64,000 nucleotides of DNA from Candidatus Vagococcus giribetii (GCF_017316185.1 NZ_JAFLVX010000032.1:1-64000), one strand, 5' to 3'. Positions 10,562 through 18,612 are shown, numbered from the stretch's first letter. The notes: generated by a model not told the origin, from the sequence alone. Numbers and translations are program-made.

Positions 10562-11288
10562 GATTAAATTCCTCCTCTGTTAAAAAGAGACCATCTTTCA
10601 TGTAGACAACTCGAGAGGCATATTTTTTCATATCGTTATCATGAGTAACCATAACGATTGTTTTACCTTCTTTATTTAAGTCGCTAAGAATATTCATAAT
10701 GTCAGCACTAGTTTCACTATCAAGGGCACCAGTAGGTTCATCAGCCATAATAAGTAGGGGTTCGTTCACTAAGGCACGAGCAATTGCTACACGTTGTTGT
10801 TGACCACCAGATAGTTCTGTTGTTTTAGACGATTCTTTTCCTTCAAGTCCGACTAATTGTAAATAGTGTTCGGCAATTTTTTTCCGTTTGCTTTCTTTTT
10901 TCTGACCTTCATAAACCATTGGAAGTTCCACATTCTGTGATACATTAAGTGATTGAATGAGGAAAAATTGTTGAAAGATAAAGCCAATGTATTTATTTCT
11001 TAATTCAGATTTTTGATTTTCCGTTAATTGTGATACATCTTGTTCATCAAAAATGTAAGAACCATCAGATGTTTGGTCTAAAAAACCAATAATATTCATT
11101 AAAGTCGTTTTACCGCTTCCTGATTTTCCCATAATCATTAAAAACTCACCGCGCTCAATTGTCAGATTCAGATTTTTAAGCACATGTAATTGATTTTTAC
11201 CTACAGGATAGTATTTATTGATGCCTGTCATTTCAATGAGTGGGGAAGAAGCAGCAAGGGTTTCTTCTTGTCTCAATTCTTCAGTCAT
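10554..11288 (-). CDS. ABC transporter ATP-binding protein (MacB/LolD type)
   Basis: This 244-residue cytoplasmic ATPase has Walker A GKSGSGKTT (near residue 54), the Q-loop FIFQQFFLI, the ABC signature LSGGQQQRVAIARAL, Walker B LLIMADEPTGALD, and the H-loop VTHD. It energises the permease encoded downstream. An N-terminal extension of about 18 residues precedes the core. The ATG lies one base past the adaptor stop codon and its ribosome-binding site is inside that gene. This is the middle gene of the three-gene efflux operon. Confidence 0.95.
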   Translation of the reverse strand: MTEELRQEETLAASSPLIEMTGINKYYPVGKNQLHVLKNLNLTIERGEFLMIMGKSGSGKTTLMNIIGFLDQTSDGSYIFDEQDVSQLTENQKSELRNKYIGFIFQQFFLIQSLNVSQNVELPMVYEGQKKESKRKKIAEHYLQLVGLEGKESSKTTELSGGQQQRVAIARALVNEPLLIMADEPTGALDSETSADIMNILSDLNKEGKTIVMVTHDNDMKKYASRVVYMKDGLFLTEEEFNHA

Positions 11289-11289
11289 A

Positions 11290-12432
11290 TTAATTCATCT
11301 CCCCAGACATTTCTGCTCCTGCATTATCTAAAATTTCACCATTTTTAAGTTCTTTATCGGATTTGACAATAATTTTATCAAGACCTTCTAGTCCACTATC
11401 AACGATAACCATTCCCTTTTCACCGGCTGCTTCAGAGACTTTAATATCTTTTCTTAGCACAGTACCAAAGTCATCAACAAACACGTATTTTTGCTTATTA
11501 GACTCATCAGTATGAACAGCCTTTTCTGGAATTTGAATTTTTTTGTCATCTAGCTTAATAGAAGACTGAACGTGAAAACCTGTTCTAACATCTTGACCGT
11601 CTTTTAAAGTTAATTTAACGGTGTATGTTGATAAAGCACCAGTTGAACCACCCTGATTTGCTCCTGCTTGGTTCGTTTGAGCAGTTGTTGGAGAGGTAGA
11701 GATGTAAGTAATTTCCCCTTGATATACTTTGTTGTCAGCAATTGTTCTAACTTCAGCTGGTTGTTTCACTTTGATTTTACTTAAATCACGCTCATTGACT
11801 TCACCTTCAACGTAAAAATCATTAGATGTTAAAGTCATGATAGCACTATCTCTGTTTTGTTCTTGTGCAATAGTGATTTGTCCACTAAATGGGGCAGTTA
11901 CTTGATTAACTTGTTTGTTATAAAGTTCATCAATTTGACTTTGTAATTGTCCCATTTTGATATCGTAGCTATTTAAATCATATTTCAAAGAAATACTTTC
12001 TTGTGTGCTTGCATTATTAGTGGCTTCTTTATTTTGCCCTAATTCATTTAATTCTAATTGCATTTGTCTAGCAGCTTTTTCTTTTTCTGCTTGAGTTGAC
12101 TCAATTTGGAATTTTAATTCAGTAATTTGATTATCACTTGTTTCATCAACATATTGATATAAAACAGTGTCTTTTTCAATGTTGTCACCATTCTTGACAT
12201 TTAAATCACCTAATTTACCCAGTGTTGCATCTTTGATAAATTCTTTTGATTCAGTTGGTGTGACTATTCCATTGATAAAAACCTGTTCCACATCTTCGAC
12301 TGTATAGTATTCGATGTTAGATTCAGCAACAGGTTTGTCGCTTGCTTTTCCTCCGAATAATAGTTTTACGCCAATGGCCAAAACGATAATACCTAAAACA
12401 ATTCCTAAAATAATTTTCTTTTTCTTTGACAT
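11290..12432 (-). CDS. Efflux adaptor (membrane fusion) subunit, YknX/MacA-like
   Basis: This 380-residue HlyD/MacA-family adaptor has an N-terminal signal anchor (KKKKIILGIVLGIIVLAIGVK), a lipoyl-like beta domain (around residue 60), a coiled-coil hairpin rich in Gln/Glu/Lys (about 105-175), then beta-barrel domains. I take ATG 12432 as start because AGGAG lies upstream at 12441-12447; an in-frame ATG 39 bases earlier would add a hydrophilic tail before the anchor and lacks a ribosome-binding site. It links the membrane permease to the outer face of the membrane. First gene of the operon with the ATPase and permease. Confidence 0.92.
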   Translation of the reverse strand: MSKKKKIILGIVLGIIVLAIGVKLLFGGKASDKPVAESNIEYYTVEDVEQVFINGIVTPTESKEFIKDATLGKLGDLNVKNGDNIEKDTVLYQYVDETSDNQITELKFQIESTQAEKEKAARQMQLELNELGQNKEATNNASTQESISLKYDLNSYDIKMGQLQSQIDELYNKQVNQVTAPFSGQITIAQEQNRDSAIMTLTSNDFYVEGEVNERDLSKIKVKQPAEVRTIADNKVYQGEITYISTSPTTAQTNQAGANQGGSTGALSTYTVKLTLKDGQDVRTGFHVQSSIKLDDKKIQIPEKAVHTDESNKQKYVFVDDFGTVLRKDIKVSEAAGEKGMVIVDSGLEGLDKIIVKSDKELKNGEILDNAGAEMSGEMN

Positions 12433-12514
12433 AAGTAAAAAACTCCTTTGTTTTTTGTTATACCCTTTCATTTTATCTTAAAAAAGAACTAAGTAAATCA
12501 GACGTAAGTCCTAG

Positions 12515-12557
12515 AAAAAAAGACCAATTACCACGAAATAGTGATAATTGGTCTTTG
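12515..12557 (-). terminator. Terminator of mvaS-mvaA
   Basis: A perfect 12-bp stem (AAAGACCAATTA at 12520-12531 with 12546-12557) plus an inner CAC/GTG pairing is followed on the minus strand by a T-run. It separates mvaA from the start of the efflux operon. Confidence 0.85.
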
Positions 12558-12564
12558 TAATGAT

Positions 12565-13842
12565 TTATTTTCTGATTTGTTCTAATAAGTTTGTCGCTAA
12601 AGCTGAATTCATAATAGGAGACTCGCGCAGAAGTCGAGCGACTTCTTCAATCTCTTCATTTTCAGCACCAACTTGAATAGCTAATGAGTTTGCGTGTAAA
12701 CTCATATGTCCTTTTTGAATCCCTTCAGATACAAGAGCTCTTAGAGCAGCAAAGTTTTGAGCTAGTCCAACACAAATAATGACACGAGCTAATTCCTCTG
12801 AAGTAGAGACATTGAGTAGTTCGAGATTTGCTTTTGCCATTGGTAAAACAGAAATGGCACCACCAACTGTTCCAACAGCCATAGGTAATGTTAATTCACC
12901 TATTAAGCACTTCTTGTCAATAGACCATGTTGTCATACCTTCATAGCGCCCATTACGGCTAGCATAGGCATGAGCACCGGCTTCGACTGCACGAGGGTCA
13001 TTTCCTGTAGCAATCACAACAGAGTCTATCCCGTTCATAATACCTTTATTATGAGTTGCTGCTCGGTAAGGGTCTAACTTGGCATAAATCGAAGCTTCGA
13101 CAATTTTTTGAGCTAACTCTTTCCCTGAGTAAGTAGACGTTGTTAAATCGTCAAAAGGAATTTGACAAGTCGCTTTAACAAGAGCATCTGTATTGAAATT
13201 ACTTAAAATAGACATAAGAGCCGTTCCTTTTGTTAAATCAACTAGAAAAGGGGTAACACCTTCTAAAATAGTATTAATGATATTAGCTCCCATAGCGTCT
13301 TTTGTTTCAATCATTAAGTAAACTGTTAAAAATTGTTCAGAGGTGAGAGTGTGATCTTCTAAAATAGATACTCTTACTTCTTTCAAACCACCACCTCGTT
13401 GATGAATAGAAGGGTGGGCTTCTTTAGCTAAGACCAATAAAGTATCTACATGAGTTTCAATTAATTGTTTGGCTTCTTCAATACAAGGGACTTGCTTGAG
13501 AATAACTTGACCAATCAATTCTCTTTTTTCAAGTATGGTTGTAAAACCATTTCGACTCGCTATTTTGGCTGCGTTACTACATGCTGCAATCACAGAAGGT
13601 TCCTCAACCACCATAGGAATTATTTTGTTCTCACCATCAATAGTGAAATTAAGCGCAACACCTTGTGGTAAGTGAAATTGACTAATTTGATTTTCTATCA
13701 GTGAATTAGCAACATCTTCTTTTAAAAGAGGACTATCAATAAAGAGTGCTTGATTATTTTCTGATAGGTGGCCTTCACTTGTTAAAGTTGTTAAGCGTTC
13801 CAATCGTGTTTGTTGATAGAATTTTTTGGTTTGCTTCGTCAC
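12565..13842 (-). CDS. mvaA: Class II hydroxymethylglutaryl-CoA reductase
   Basis: This 425-residue enzyme reduces HMG-CoA to mevalonate for isoprenoid synthesis. Catalytic residues of class II enzymes can be placed: Glu in VVEEPSVIAACS, Lys in HNKGIMNG, Asp in GNDPRAVEAG (16 residues after that Lys, as in the Pseudomonas enzyme), and His near the C-terminus in GHMSLHANS. It is a stand-alone reductase. In Enterococcus the same activity is usually fused to acetoacetyl-CoA thiolase as MvaE, so the thiolase must be encoded elsewhere here. It lies 12 bp downstream of mvaS and is surely cotranscribed. Confidence 0.95.
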   Translation of the reverse strand: MTKQTKKFYQQTRLERLTTLTSEGHLSENNQALFIDSPLLKEDVANSLIENQISQFHLPQGVALNFTIDGENKIIPMVVEEPSVIAACSNAAKIASRNGFTTILEKRELIGQVILKQVPCIEEAKQLIETHVDTLLVLAKEAHPSIHQRGGGLKEVRVSILEDHTLTSEQFLTVYLMIETKDAMGANIINTILEGVTPFLVDLTKGTALMSILSNFNTDALVKATCQIPFDDLTTSTYSGKELAQKIVEASIYAKLDPYRAATHNKGIMNGIDSVVIATGNDPRAVEAGAHAYASRNGRYEGMTTWSIDKKCLIGELTLPMAVGTVGGAISVLPMAKANLELLNVSTSEELARVIICVGLAQNFAALRALVSEGIQKGHMSLHANSLAIQVGAENEEIEEVARLLRESPIMNSALATNLLEQIRK

Positions 13843-13854
13843 TGGTAACTCTCC

Positions 13855-15027
13855 TTATTGGCGTTCGTTATAATGTCTTTGGTGATCCGTAATACTTGAT
13901 AAGTAGAAGTGGCTCTTATCATACTTAGCTTCACTAAGTGGGTGAGTGCCATCTGTTTTAGGTAATTCTTTAGTAAAGATAGTTTCGTATTCTTCAATAG
14001 ATAAATCATAACGATTATTTAACATATCTTGGTGAGCTTCTTTTAAGAGATGTTTGTCATAATCTTCAACTAATCTACCAGAGAAAATTTCACCTACAGC
14101 GCCTGATCCGTAACTAAAGAAACCAATTAAATCTCCAGATTTTAAAGAGTTTTCGTCACTGTCTAATAAAGACATCAAGCTAAGGTATAACGAACCTGTA
14201 TAGATGTTACCAATGTTTTTTGTATAGGTAGTCGATAAATCATAGTGAGACATTAAACGCTTTTGAACGTCTTCAGATTCATTTTCTAAAGCAGGTAAGA
14301 GTGCTTTTTTCCCCATTTTACTATAAGGTAAATGGAAACAAAAAGCATTGAAATCTGCTAATGAATAGCTAGTTCTTTTAGAGAATTCCTCCCAAATAGT
14401 TGAGAAAAAGTTAACATAAGCTTCATTTGAAAACTTGCCATTAACAATAGCAGTATCTGTATAGTTTGGACGCCAGAAATCAAAAATACTTTCAGTCATA
14501 GAAACAGAAACATCTTCAAGTTCTAAAATTCTAGGATTTTCACTAATTAACATCGCCACTGCACCAGCACCTTGAGTTACTTCACCAGAAGTAGCTAAGC
14601 CATATCTTGAAATATCTGATGCGATAACTAAAGCTTTTCTGCCAGGGTGAGTGGTAATAAAATCTTTTGCCATCATTAATCCAGCTGTTGCTCCGTAGCA
14701 TGCTTGTTTCACTTCGACTGACTTAGCGAAGGGATGGATATTAAGTAGTTGGTGGATAAAGGCTGCTGAAGATTTTGATTCATCAATACCTGTTTCTGTT
14801 CCGACTACAATTAAGTCAATTTTACCTAAGTCTGTAGCATCTAAAATAGGAAGAGCAGCATTAGCTCCCATTGAAACAGTATCTTGGGTAATCGTTGGGA
14901 CTGCCATTTTAGATTGTCCGATTCCAACTGTGAATTTGTTAGGATCAATTCCTCGGTGTTCTGCCAATTTAACTAAATCAATATAAGTATTTGGCGTAAA
15001 AAAGTTCATTTTATCTATTCCGATCAA
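13855..15027 (-). CDS. mvaS: Hydroxymethylglutaryl-CoA synthase
   Basis: This 390-residue enzyme condenses acetyl-CoA with acetoacetyl-CoA to HMG-CoA, feeding MvaA. Catalytic residues are visible: Glu in VGTETGIDESK, the acyl-accepting Cys in VKQACYGATAGL, and His in FCFHLPYSKMGKK. I choose the TTG at 15027. It gives the family N-terminus M-IGIDK and lies 8 bases after AGGAG, while the GTG at 15036 overlaps the ribosome-binding site and would add three residues. It is the first gene of the mvaS-mvaA operon. No convincing promoter pair was found upstream. Confidence 0.94.
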   Translation of the reverse strand: MIGIDKMNFFTPNTYIDLVKLAEHRGIDPNKFTVGIGQSKMAVPTITQDTVSMGANAALPILDATDLGKIDLIVVGTETGIDESKSSAAFIHQLLNIHPFAKSVEVKQACYGATAGLMMAKDFITTHPGRKALVIASDISRYGLATSGEVTQGAGAVAMLISENPRILELEDVSVSMTESIFDFWRPNYTDTAIVNGKFSNEAYVNFFSTIWEEFSKRTSYSLADFNAFCFHLPYSKMGKKALLPALENESEDVQKRLMSHYDLSTTYTKNIGNIYTGSLYLSLMSLLDSDENSLKSGDLIGFFSYGSGAVGEIFSGRLVEDYDKHLLKEAHQDMLNNRYDLSIEEYETIFTKELPKTDGTHPLSEAKYDKSHFYLSSITDHQRHYNERQ

Positions 15028-15135
15028 AATTAACACTCCTAGTAAGTTTATTAAATCTACGTCATTTTATCATATATTCAGATAAGACTATAGTAATCCT
15101 ATTAATTTTATAAATACTTTAATGATTCTTTATAA

Positions 15136-15170
15136 TCAAAAAAAGACTACTCCTTAAAGAGTAGTCTAAA
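15136..15170 (-). terminator. Terminator of rplY
   Basis: AGACTACTC (15144-15152) pairs with GAGTAGTCT (15159-15167); on the minus strand it is followed by a T-run, just after the rplY stop codon. Confidence 0.85.
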
Positions 15171-15177
15171 AAGTCTT

Positions 15178-15792
15178 TTATTCAGCTGGTTTTTCAGTGA
15201 TAACTTCAGGTTCACCAGCAGTTGCAGTTGCTTCTTCTTCAGCAGCACTTACTTCTGTAACCGCACAGATTTGTTCTTCTGAGTCGTTAACAATAACAAA
15301 GCCATCTTGTGCTGGTAAATCACCAATCACTAATGCGTCTCCGATTGCCATTTCAGTAATGTCAACTTCGACACGTTCAGGTAATTTATCAGGAGTTGCT
15401 GATACCATAACAGCGTACAAGTTTTGCTCAAGAACACCACCAGCTTTAACGCCTTTAGACGTTCCAACTAAAGTTAATTCAGCTTCAACTTCAACTTCTT
15501 CGTTCATGTCTACTGCTAAGAATTCAGCGTGAATCCATGCTCTTGAAAAAGTGTCTAGTTGGTAAGTGTGTAGTAATGTACTAATCTTTTTACCGTTTAA
15601 ATCTAGAGTATAAACAGCGTTTAAGCCGTTTTCACGAATGGCCTTGTCAAGTTCGTGGGCATCTACTGAAAATGAAATATTTCCCATTTTGTTACCATGA
15701 ACTGAGCTAGGTACTCTTCCTTCTTCTCTTAACTTTTTACGGATAGATCGTGGTCTAACCGCTCTTTCTTCTGCTTTTAATACTACTGACAT
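15178..15792 (-). CDS. rplY: 50S ribosomal protein L25 / general stress protein Ctc
   Basis: This 204-residue protein is the long (TL5/Ctc) form of L25, which binds 5S rRNA. The N-terminal L25 domain (about 1-92) begins MSVVLKAEERAVRPRSIRKK and includes GRVPSSVHG. The C-terminal Ctc beta domain (about 95-180) is followed by an acidic Ala/Glu-rich tail (AAEEEATATAGEPEV). AGGAGG (15803-15808) stands 10 bases before ATG 15792. The gene is monocistronic with a strong terminator, and its upstream region holds an unusually structured leader that may control it. Confidence 0.97.
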   Translation of the reverse strand: MSVVLKAEERAVRPRSIRKKLREEGRVPSSVHGNKMGNISFSVDAHELDKAIRENGLNAVYTLDLNGKKISTLLHTYQLDTFSRAWIHAEFLAVDMNEEVEVEAELTLVGTSKGVKAGGVLEQNLYAVMVSATPDKLPERVEVDITEMAIGDALVIGDLPAQDGFVIVNDSEEQICAVTEVSAAEEEATATAGEPEVITEKPAE

Positions 15793-15828
15793 AAATAATC
15801 TTCCTCCTTTAGAATAAAATCTTAATTC

Positions 15829-15925
15829 GGTTCGTTATTTAGTTCTGCAGTGTTAATCGAGAATTGAGCCTGTCGATTATCATGCGCTTAAAAAATGAAT
15901 GTCAGCATTTTTTAAGTGACGAACC
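15829..15925 (-). promoter_or_regulatory. Structured leader of rplY (three-way junction)
   Basis: On the coding strand an outer 7-bp stem (GGTTCGT, 15925-15919, with ACGAACC, 15835-15829) encloses two hairpins. One is an 11-bp stem, CTTAAAAAATG (15916-15906) with CATTTTTTAAG (15897-15887). The other is a 7-bp stem, TAATCGA (15879-15873) with TCGATTA (15860-15854). The structure ends 20 bases before the AGGAGG of rplY. The whole 357-base gap between rplY and the M42 gene contains no coding region I can support. Further upstream on the same strand are two more hairpins (about 15962-15980 and 16033-16049). A ribosomal-protein autoregulatory leader is the natural guess, but this is inference. Confidence 0.6.
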
Positions 15926-16073
15926 ATAAACTTACAAATAGAGATATCGCAGATTTTAATCGAATAGAAGAAGCTATTCTGAATTAAACAACAGACATAA
16001 GACTTAAGCATTCTGTTTTCTGCTTGCTCATCGTGGTTCAAAAAACCACACTATAATATAAGCTTATGTATTA

Positions 16074-16102
16074 ACCATACTTCTTATCTGATAAAAGGTC
16101 AA
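16074..16102 (-). promoter_or_regulatory. Candidate promoter of rplY leader
   Basis: On the minus strand TTGACC (16102-16097), a 17-base spacer and TATGGT (16079-16074) form a moderate promoter. It would give a leader of roughly 270 bases before rplY. An alternative TATATTATA element lies about 20 bases nearer but lacks a -35. Confidence 0.4.
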
Positions 16103-16149
16103 GGAAAGAGTTTATTTTTTATTATTAATATCAGGTGTCTTTTTTAAAA

Positions 16150-17184
16150 TTAACATAAATTACTAAATAAATATTTTTCTATTAATTGTTCAGTAGCGTT
16201 AATAGAATCAATATGTGTTCGCTCAAAGGCATGACTTGCTTCGATACCAGCACCAATTAAACCGTGCTTAACATCTGCTCCAGCTTTCATAGCAGCAGAA
16301 GCGTCACTGCCGTAGAATGGGTAAATATCTAATTGATAAGGAATATTATGTTCTTGGCACAATTTAACAAAATGATTTCTTAAATCAAGATGATAAGGAC
16401 CGCTACTATCTTTCACACAAATAGAGACAGTGTACTCATCTGTTTGTTGGTCATCTCCCATAGCTCCCATATCAACGGCTAAGTACTCAACGACACGATC
16501 ATTAATATTTGAATTACCACCGTATCCAATTTCTTCATTGTTTGAAAAGAAGAAGTGAGTAGTATAAGGTAATAGGTTTTCTGATTGTTGTAACTTAAGT
16601 AAAAATTGAATTAAAATAGCTGCACTCACTTTATCGTCTAAATGACGAGATTTAATAAAACCAGAATCAGTAATCTGCGTACGAGGATCAAAACTAATGA
16701 AATCCCCAACAGCAATCCCTAGTTTTTCCGTATCTTCTTTAGAAAATGTTTTTTCATCAAGACGAACTTCCATGTTGTCTTGATTTCTTTTAGCAGATCC
16801 AGCATCTTTATAAACATGGACACTTGTTTGATGCATTAAAATAGTTCCAGATAGTTCTTTTCCTGATTGAGTATGAATGGTACAGTATTCACCTTCAATA
16901 GAGTTGTAGTTAAATCCACCGATTAAATCTAATTTTAGTCTACCATCAGATTTAATCCCTTTAACCATAGCCCCTAATGTATCAATATGAGCTGTTATAA
17001 AGCGATGATTGTCTTTATCTTTACCAGGAACTGTTACGATTAAACTTCCTTTACGGTTAATGGTCATCTTATAACCAGTTTTTTCTAATAGAGTAGCAAT
17101 ATGTTGGATAATTTTTTTAGTGCTACCAGTTGGTGAGGGAATATTAGTTAAAGTTTGAACTAATTCGATCGTTGATTGAGTCAT
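16150..17184 (-). CDS. M42 family metallo-aminopeptidase
   Basis: This 344-residue cytoplasmic enzyme belongs to peptidase family M42 (glutamyl aminopeptidase/TET type), binuclear zinc or cobalt exopeptidases that release N-terminal residues from peptides. Metal-site residues can be seen: His66 in TAHIDTLG, Asp183/184 in SRHLDDKVSAA, Glu217/218 in SNNEEIGYGG (one catalytic), Asp238 in AVDMGA, and a late His in ASHAFERTH. Length fits the family. It has no operon partner: upstream is lexA's neighbourhood and downstream the rplY leader. Confidence 0.92.
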   Translation of the reverse strand: MTQSTIELVQTLTNIPSPTGSTKKIIQHIATLLEKTGYKMTINRKGSLIVTVPGKDKDNHRFITAHIDTLGAMVKGIKSDGRLKLDLIGGFNYNSIEGEYCTIHTQSGKELSGTILMHQTSVHVYKDAGSAKRNQDNMEVRLDEKTFSKEDTEKLGIAVGDFISFDPRTQITDSGFIKSRHLDDKVSAAILIQFLLKLQQSENLLPYTTHFFFSNNEEIGYGGNSNINDRVVEYLAVDMGAMGDDQQTDEYTVSICVKDSSGPYHLDLRNHFVKLCQEHNIPYQLDIYPFYGSDASAAMKAGADVKHGLIGAGIEASHAFERTHIDSINATEQLIEKYLFSNLC

Positions 17185-17237
17185 AAAAAGCCTTCTTTCT
17201 AAATTTAGTTTTCTTTTACATTATACTCTTTGAACAA

Positions 17238-17269
17238 TAAAAAAACAGTCACTGTGTTTAGCGACTGTT
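17238..17269 (-). terminator. Terminator of the SOS-controlled small gene
   Basis: AACAGTC (17244-17250) pairs with GACTGTT (17263-17269) and is followed on the minus strand by seven T residues. The hairpin overlaps the last codons and stop of the 72-residue gene. Confidence 0.75.
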
Positions 17270-17476
17270 ACGGTAACTATAATGTGGATTATCTTTTGCG
17301 TATTTTTGGTATTGTTTATATTGTTTTACTTTATAACTTTTTTCATCCCAAAGCATTAGCCAAATCATGACAAGGGGAGTTAATACAATCAAAGCCGCTT
17401 GCCAACCTAGTGTTCCTAAAATAATACCTAAAACTAAAACGATTAATAATAATGCATATCTTCTAATTGCTTCCAT
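17258..17476 (-). CDS. Small SOS-controlled membrane protein
   Basis: I do not recognise this 72-residue protein by family. It has two adjacent hydrophobic segments (about 7-22 and 26-43, joined by GTLGWQ), preceded by a short basic head (MEAIRRY) and followed by a 29-residue polar tail rich in Lys, Tyr and Gln. AGGAG lies 9 bases before ATG 17476. Its promoter carries two LexA-type boxes, one between -35 and -10 and one over the start of transcription, and it lies directly downstream of lexA on the same strand but behind lexA's terminator. SOS-induced small membrane proteins beside lexA in other Firmicutes (YneA, SosA) block cell division. By context this may be a functional analogue, though I see no sequence similarity or LysM domain. 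Confidence 0.8.
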   Translation of the reverse strand: MEAIRRYALLLIVLVLGIILGTLGWQAALIVLTPLVMIWLMLWDEKSYKVKQYKQYQKYAKDNPHYSYRNSR

Positions 17477-17501
17477 CTTTGATCACTCCTTAAAATATCA
17501 A

Positions 17502-17550
17502 GAACGTTTGTTCGTATCTTTATTATACAAACAAACGTTCTTATTGTAAA
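17502..17550 (-). promoter_or_regulatory. Promoter with two LexA (SOS) boxes
   Basis: On the minus strand TTTACA (17550-17545), a 17-base spacer and TATAAT (17527-17522) form a strong promoter. A GAAC-GTTT-GTTT box (17540-17529) fills the spacer, and a perfect GAAC-AAAC-GTTC box (17513-17502) covers the first transcribed bases. Both fit the Gram-positive LexA operator GAACnnnnGTTC, the first with one deviation. Confidence 0.85.
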
Positions 17551-17551
17551 G

Positions 17552-17582
17552 AAAAAAATAAAGCTTTTCGCTTTATTTTTTT
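17552..17582. terminator. lexA terminator
   Basis: A perfect 13-bp inverted repeat (17552-17564 with 17570-17582, GC-poor but containing AAAGC/GCTTT) has T-runs on both strands. Its right edge touches the lexA stop codon, so lexA is terminated before the SOS promoter of the next gene. Confidence 0.75.
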
Positions 17583-18202
17583 TAGATATGATTTCGGTAC
17601 AACCCAACGACTTTCCCAAGAATAGAAACGTCATTTAAAATGATAGGTTCGAGACTATCATTTTCTGGTTGTAAGCGAATATGTGTGGCTTCTTTAAAGA
17701 ATCTCTTACAAGTGGCTTCATTTTCGTCTGTCATAGCAATAACGACATCACCATTTGAAGCATTGGCTTGTTTTCTTACGATGACATGATCTCCATCAAA
17801 GATTCCAGCATTAATCATACTTTCGCCTCTAATGGTTAACATGAATAAACTATTTTCTTCGTATTTTAAATCTGGAGGAAGAGGGAAGAAGTCTGATGCT
17901 TCTTCAACTGCTAAAATAGGTTCACCAGCTGTAACAACGCCTAACATTGGAATGGTTGTTGGACGAACACCTATAACATCTAAACCTTCAGCTGTTAACT
18001 CAATTGCTCGTGGTTTTGTCGGGTCTCTTAAAATTAAGCCTTTTTTTTCTAAACGAGACAGATGTCCATGAACAGTTGATGTTGAAGATAAATTGACGGC
18101 TTCTCCAATCTCTCTAACTGTTGGTGGATAGCCTCTTTCTTCGACTTGTTCATAAATATACCTTAAGACATCAACTTGTCTTGAAGATTGTTTTTTTGTC
18201 AT
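17582..18202 (-). CDS. lexA: LexA repressor
   Basis: This 206-residue SOS repressor has an N-terminal winged-helix DNA-binding domain (about 1-65, with [25 protein letters not shown]) and a C-terminal S24 self-cleavage domain. The scissile Ala92-Gly93 bond is in VTAGEPI, with catalytic Ser128 in RGESMI and Lys166 in EATCKRF. I choose ATG 18202 because it gives the family N-terminus [13 protein letters not shown]; the open frame extends 34 residues upstream without a ribosome-binding site. A LexA box lies in its own promoter, indicating autoregulation. RecA filaments trigger its cleavage upon DNA damage. Confidence 0.97.
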   Translation of the reverse strand: MTKKQSSRQVDVLRYIYEQVEERGYPPTVREIGEAVNLSSTSTVHGHLSRLEKKGLILRDPTKPRAIELTAEGLDVIGVRPTTIPMLGVVTAGEPILAVEEASDFFPLPPDLKYEENSLFMLTIRGESMINAGIFDGDHVIVRKQANASNGDVVIAMTDENEATCKRFFKEATHIRLQPENDSLEPIILNDVSILGKVVGLYRNHI

Positions 18203-18224
18203 AAGCTTTCTCCATTTCTTTTTT

Positions 18225-18266
18225 TTGAGTGTAACATAATTTAGATAATAAATCAAACGGGTGTTC
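18225..18266 (-). promoter_or_regulatory. lexA promoter with LexA box
   Basis: On the minus strand CGAAC-ACCC-GTTTG (core 18266-18255) overlaps a TTGATT -35 element, followed after 17 bases by TACACT. The box is imperfect but in the position expected for lexA autorepression. Confidence 0.7.
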
Positions 18267-18287
18267 GCTTTTTTGAGAGGCGAAATA

Positions 18288-18316
18288 TTGTGCTTTTGTG
18301 CCAATTAAGTTAAAAT
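18288..18316 (+). promoter_or_regulatory. Promoter of the DUF896 gene
   Basis: TTGTGC (18288-18293), a 17-base spacer and TAAAAT (18311-18316) lie ahead of the GGGAGG ribosome-binding site. The lexA operator is 22 bases upstream of this -35, so control of this gene by LexA is possible but not obvious. Confidence 0.55.
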
Positions 18317-18343
18317 TATAGATGAATTAAGGGAGGTAATATT

Positions 18344-18589
18344 ATGTTAAGTAAAGAAAAATTAGCACGTATAAATGAATTAGCTAAAAAAAGTAAAACA
18401 GAAGCTGGTTTAACATCTGAGGAAAAGGTAGAACAAGCAGATTTAAGACAAGAGTATCTTCAAAGATTTAGAGGCGGTATGAGAAATCATATTGAAGGAA
18501 TGAAAGTCGTGGATCAAGAAGGAAACGATGTCACACCGGATAAATTAAAAGAAATTCAAAAAGATAAAGGGCTTCATGGAAGACAATAG
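18344..18589 (+). CDS. DUF896 (YnzC-like) small protein
   Basis: This 81-residue cytoplasmic protein is of the DUF896/YnzC family, two-helix proteins common beside lexA in Firmicutes. The diagnostic stretch is [21 protein letters not shown] followed by [16 protein letters not shown] (about residues 8-45) and a late [10 protein letters not shown]. Its function is not established; in Bacillus ynzC sits in the SOS-induced yneA operon. Here it is divergent from lexA. GGGAGG precedes ATG 18344. Transketolase follows 93 bp downstream with its own promoter. Confidence 0.92.
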   Translation: MLSKEKLARINELAKKSKTEAGLTSEEKVEQADLRQEYLQRFRGGMRNHIEGMKVVDQEGNDVTPDKLKEIQKDKGLHGRQ

Positions 18590-18612
18590 AAGTGAACTAA
18601 TTTTCAAAACAC

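Noticed and set aside
15984-16031. Fifteen-codon open frame in the rplY leader on the minus strand
   Set aside because: No ribosome-binding site precedes the ATG, and the region is better explained as structured RNA.
15829-16100. T-box or known riboswitch upstream of rplY
   Set aside because: No T-box antiterminator sequence and no consensus I recognise from a known riboswitch class.
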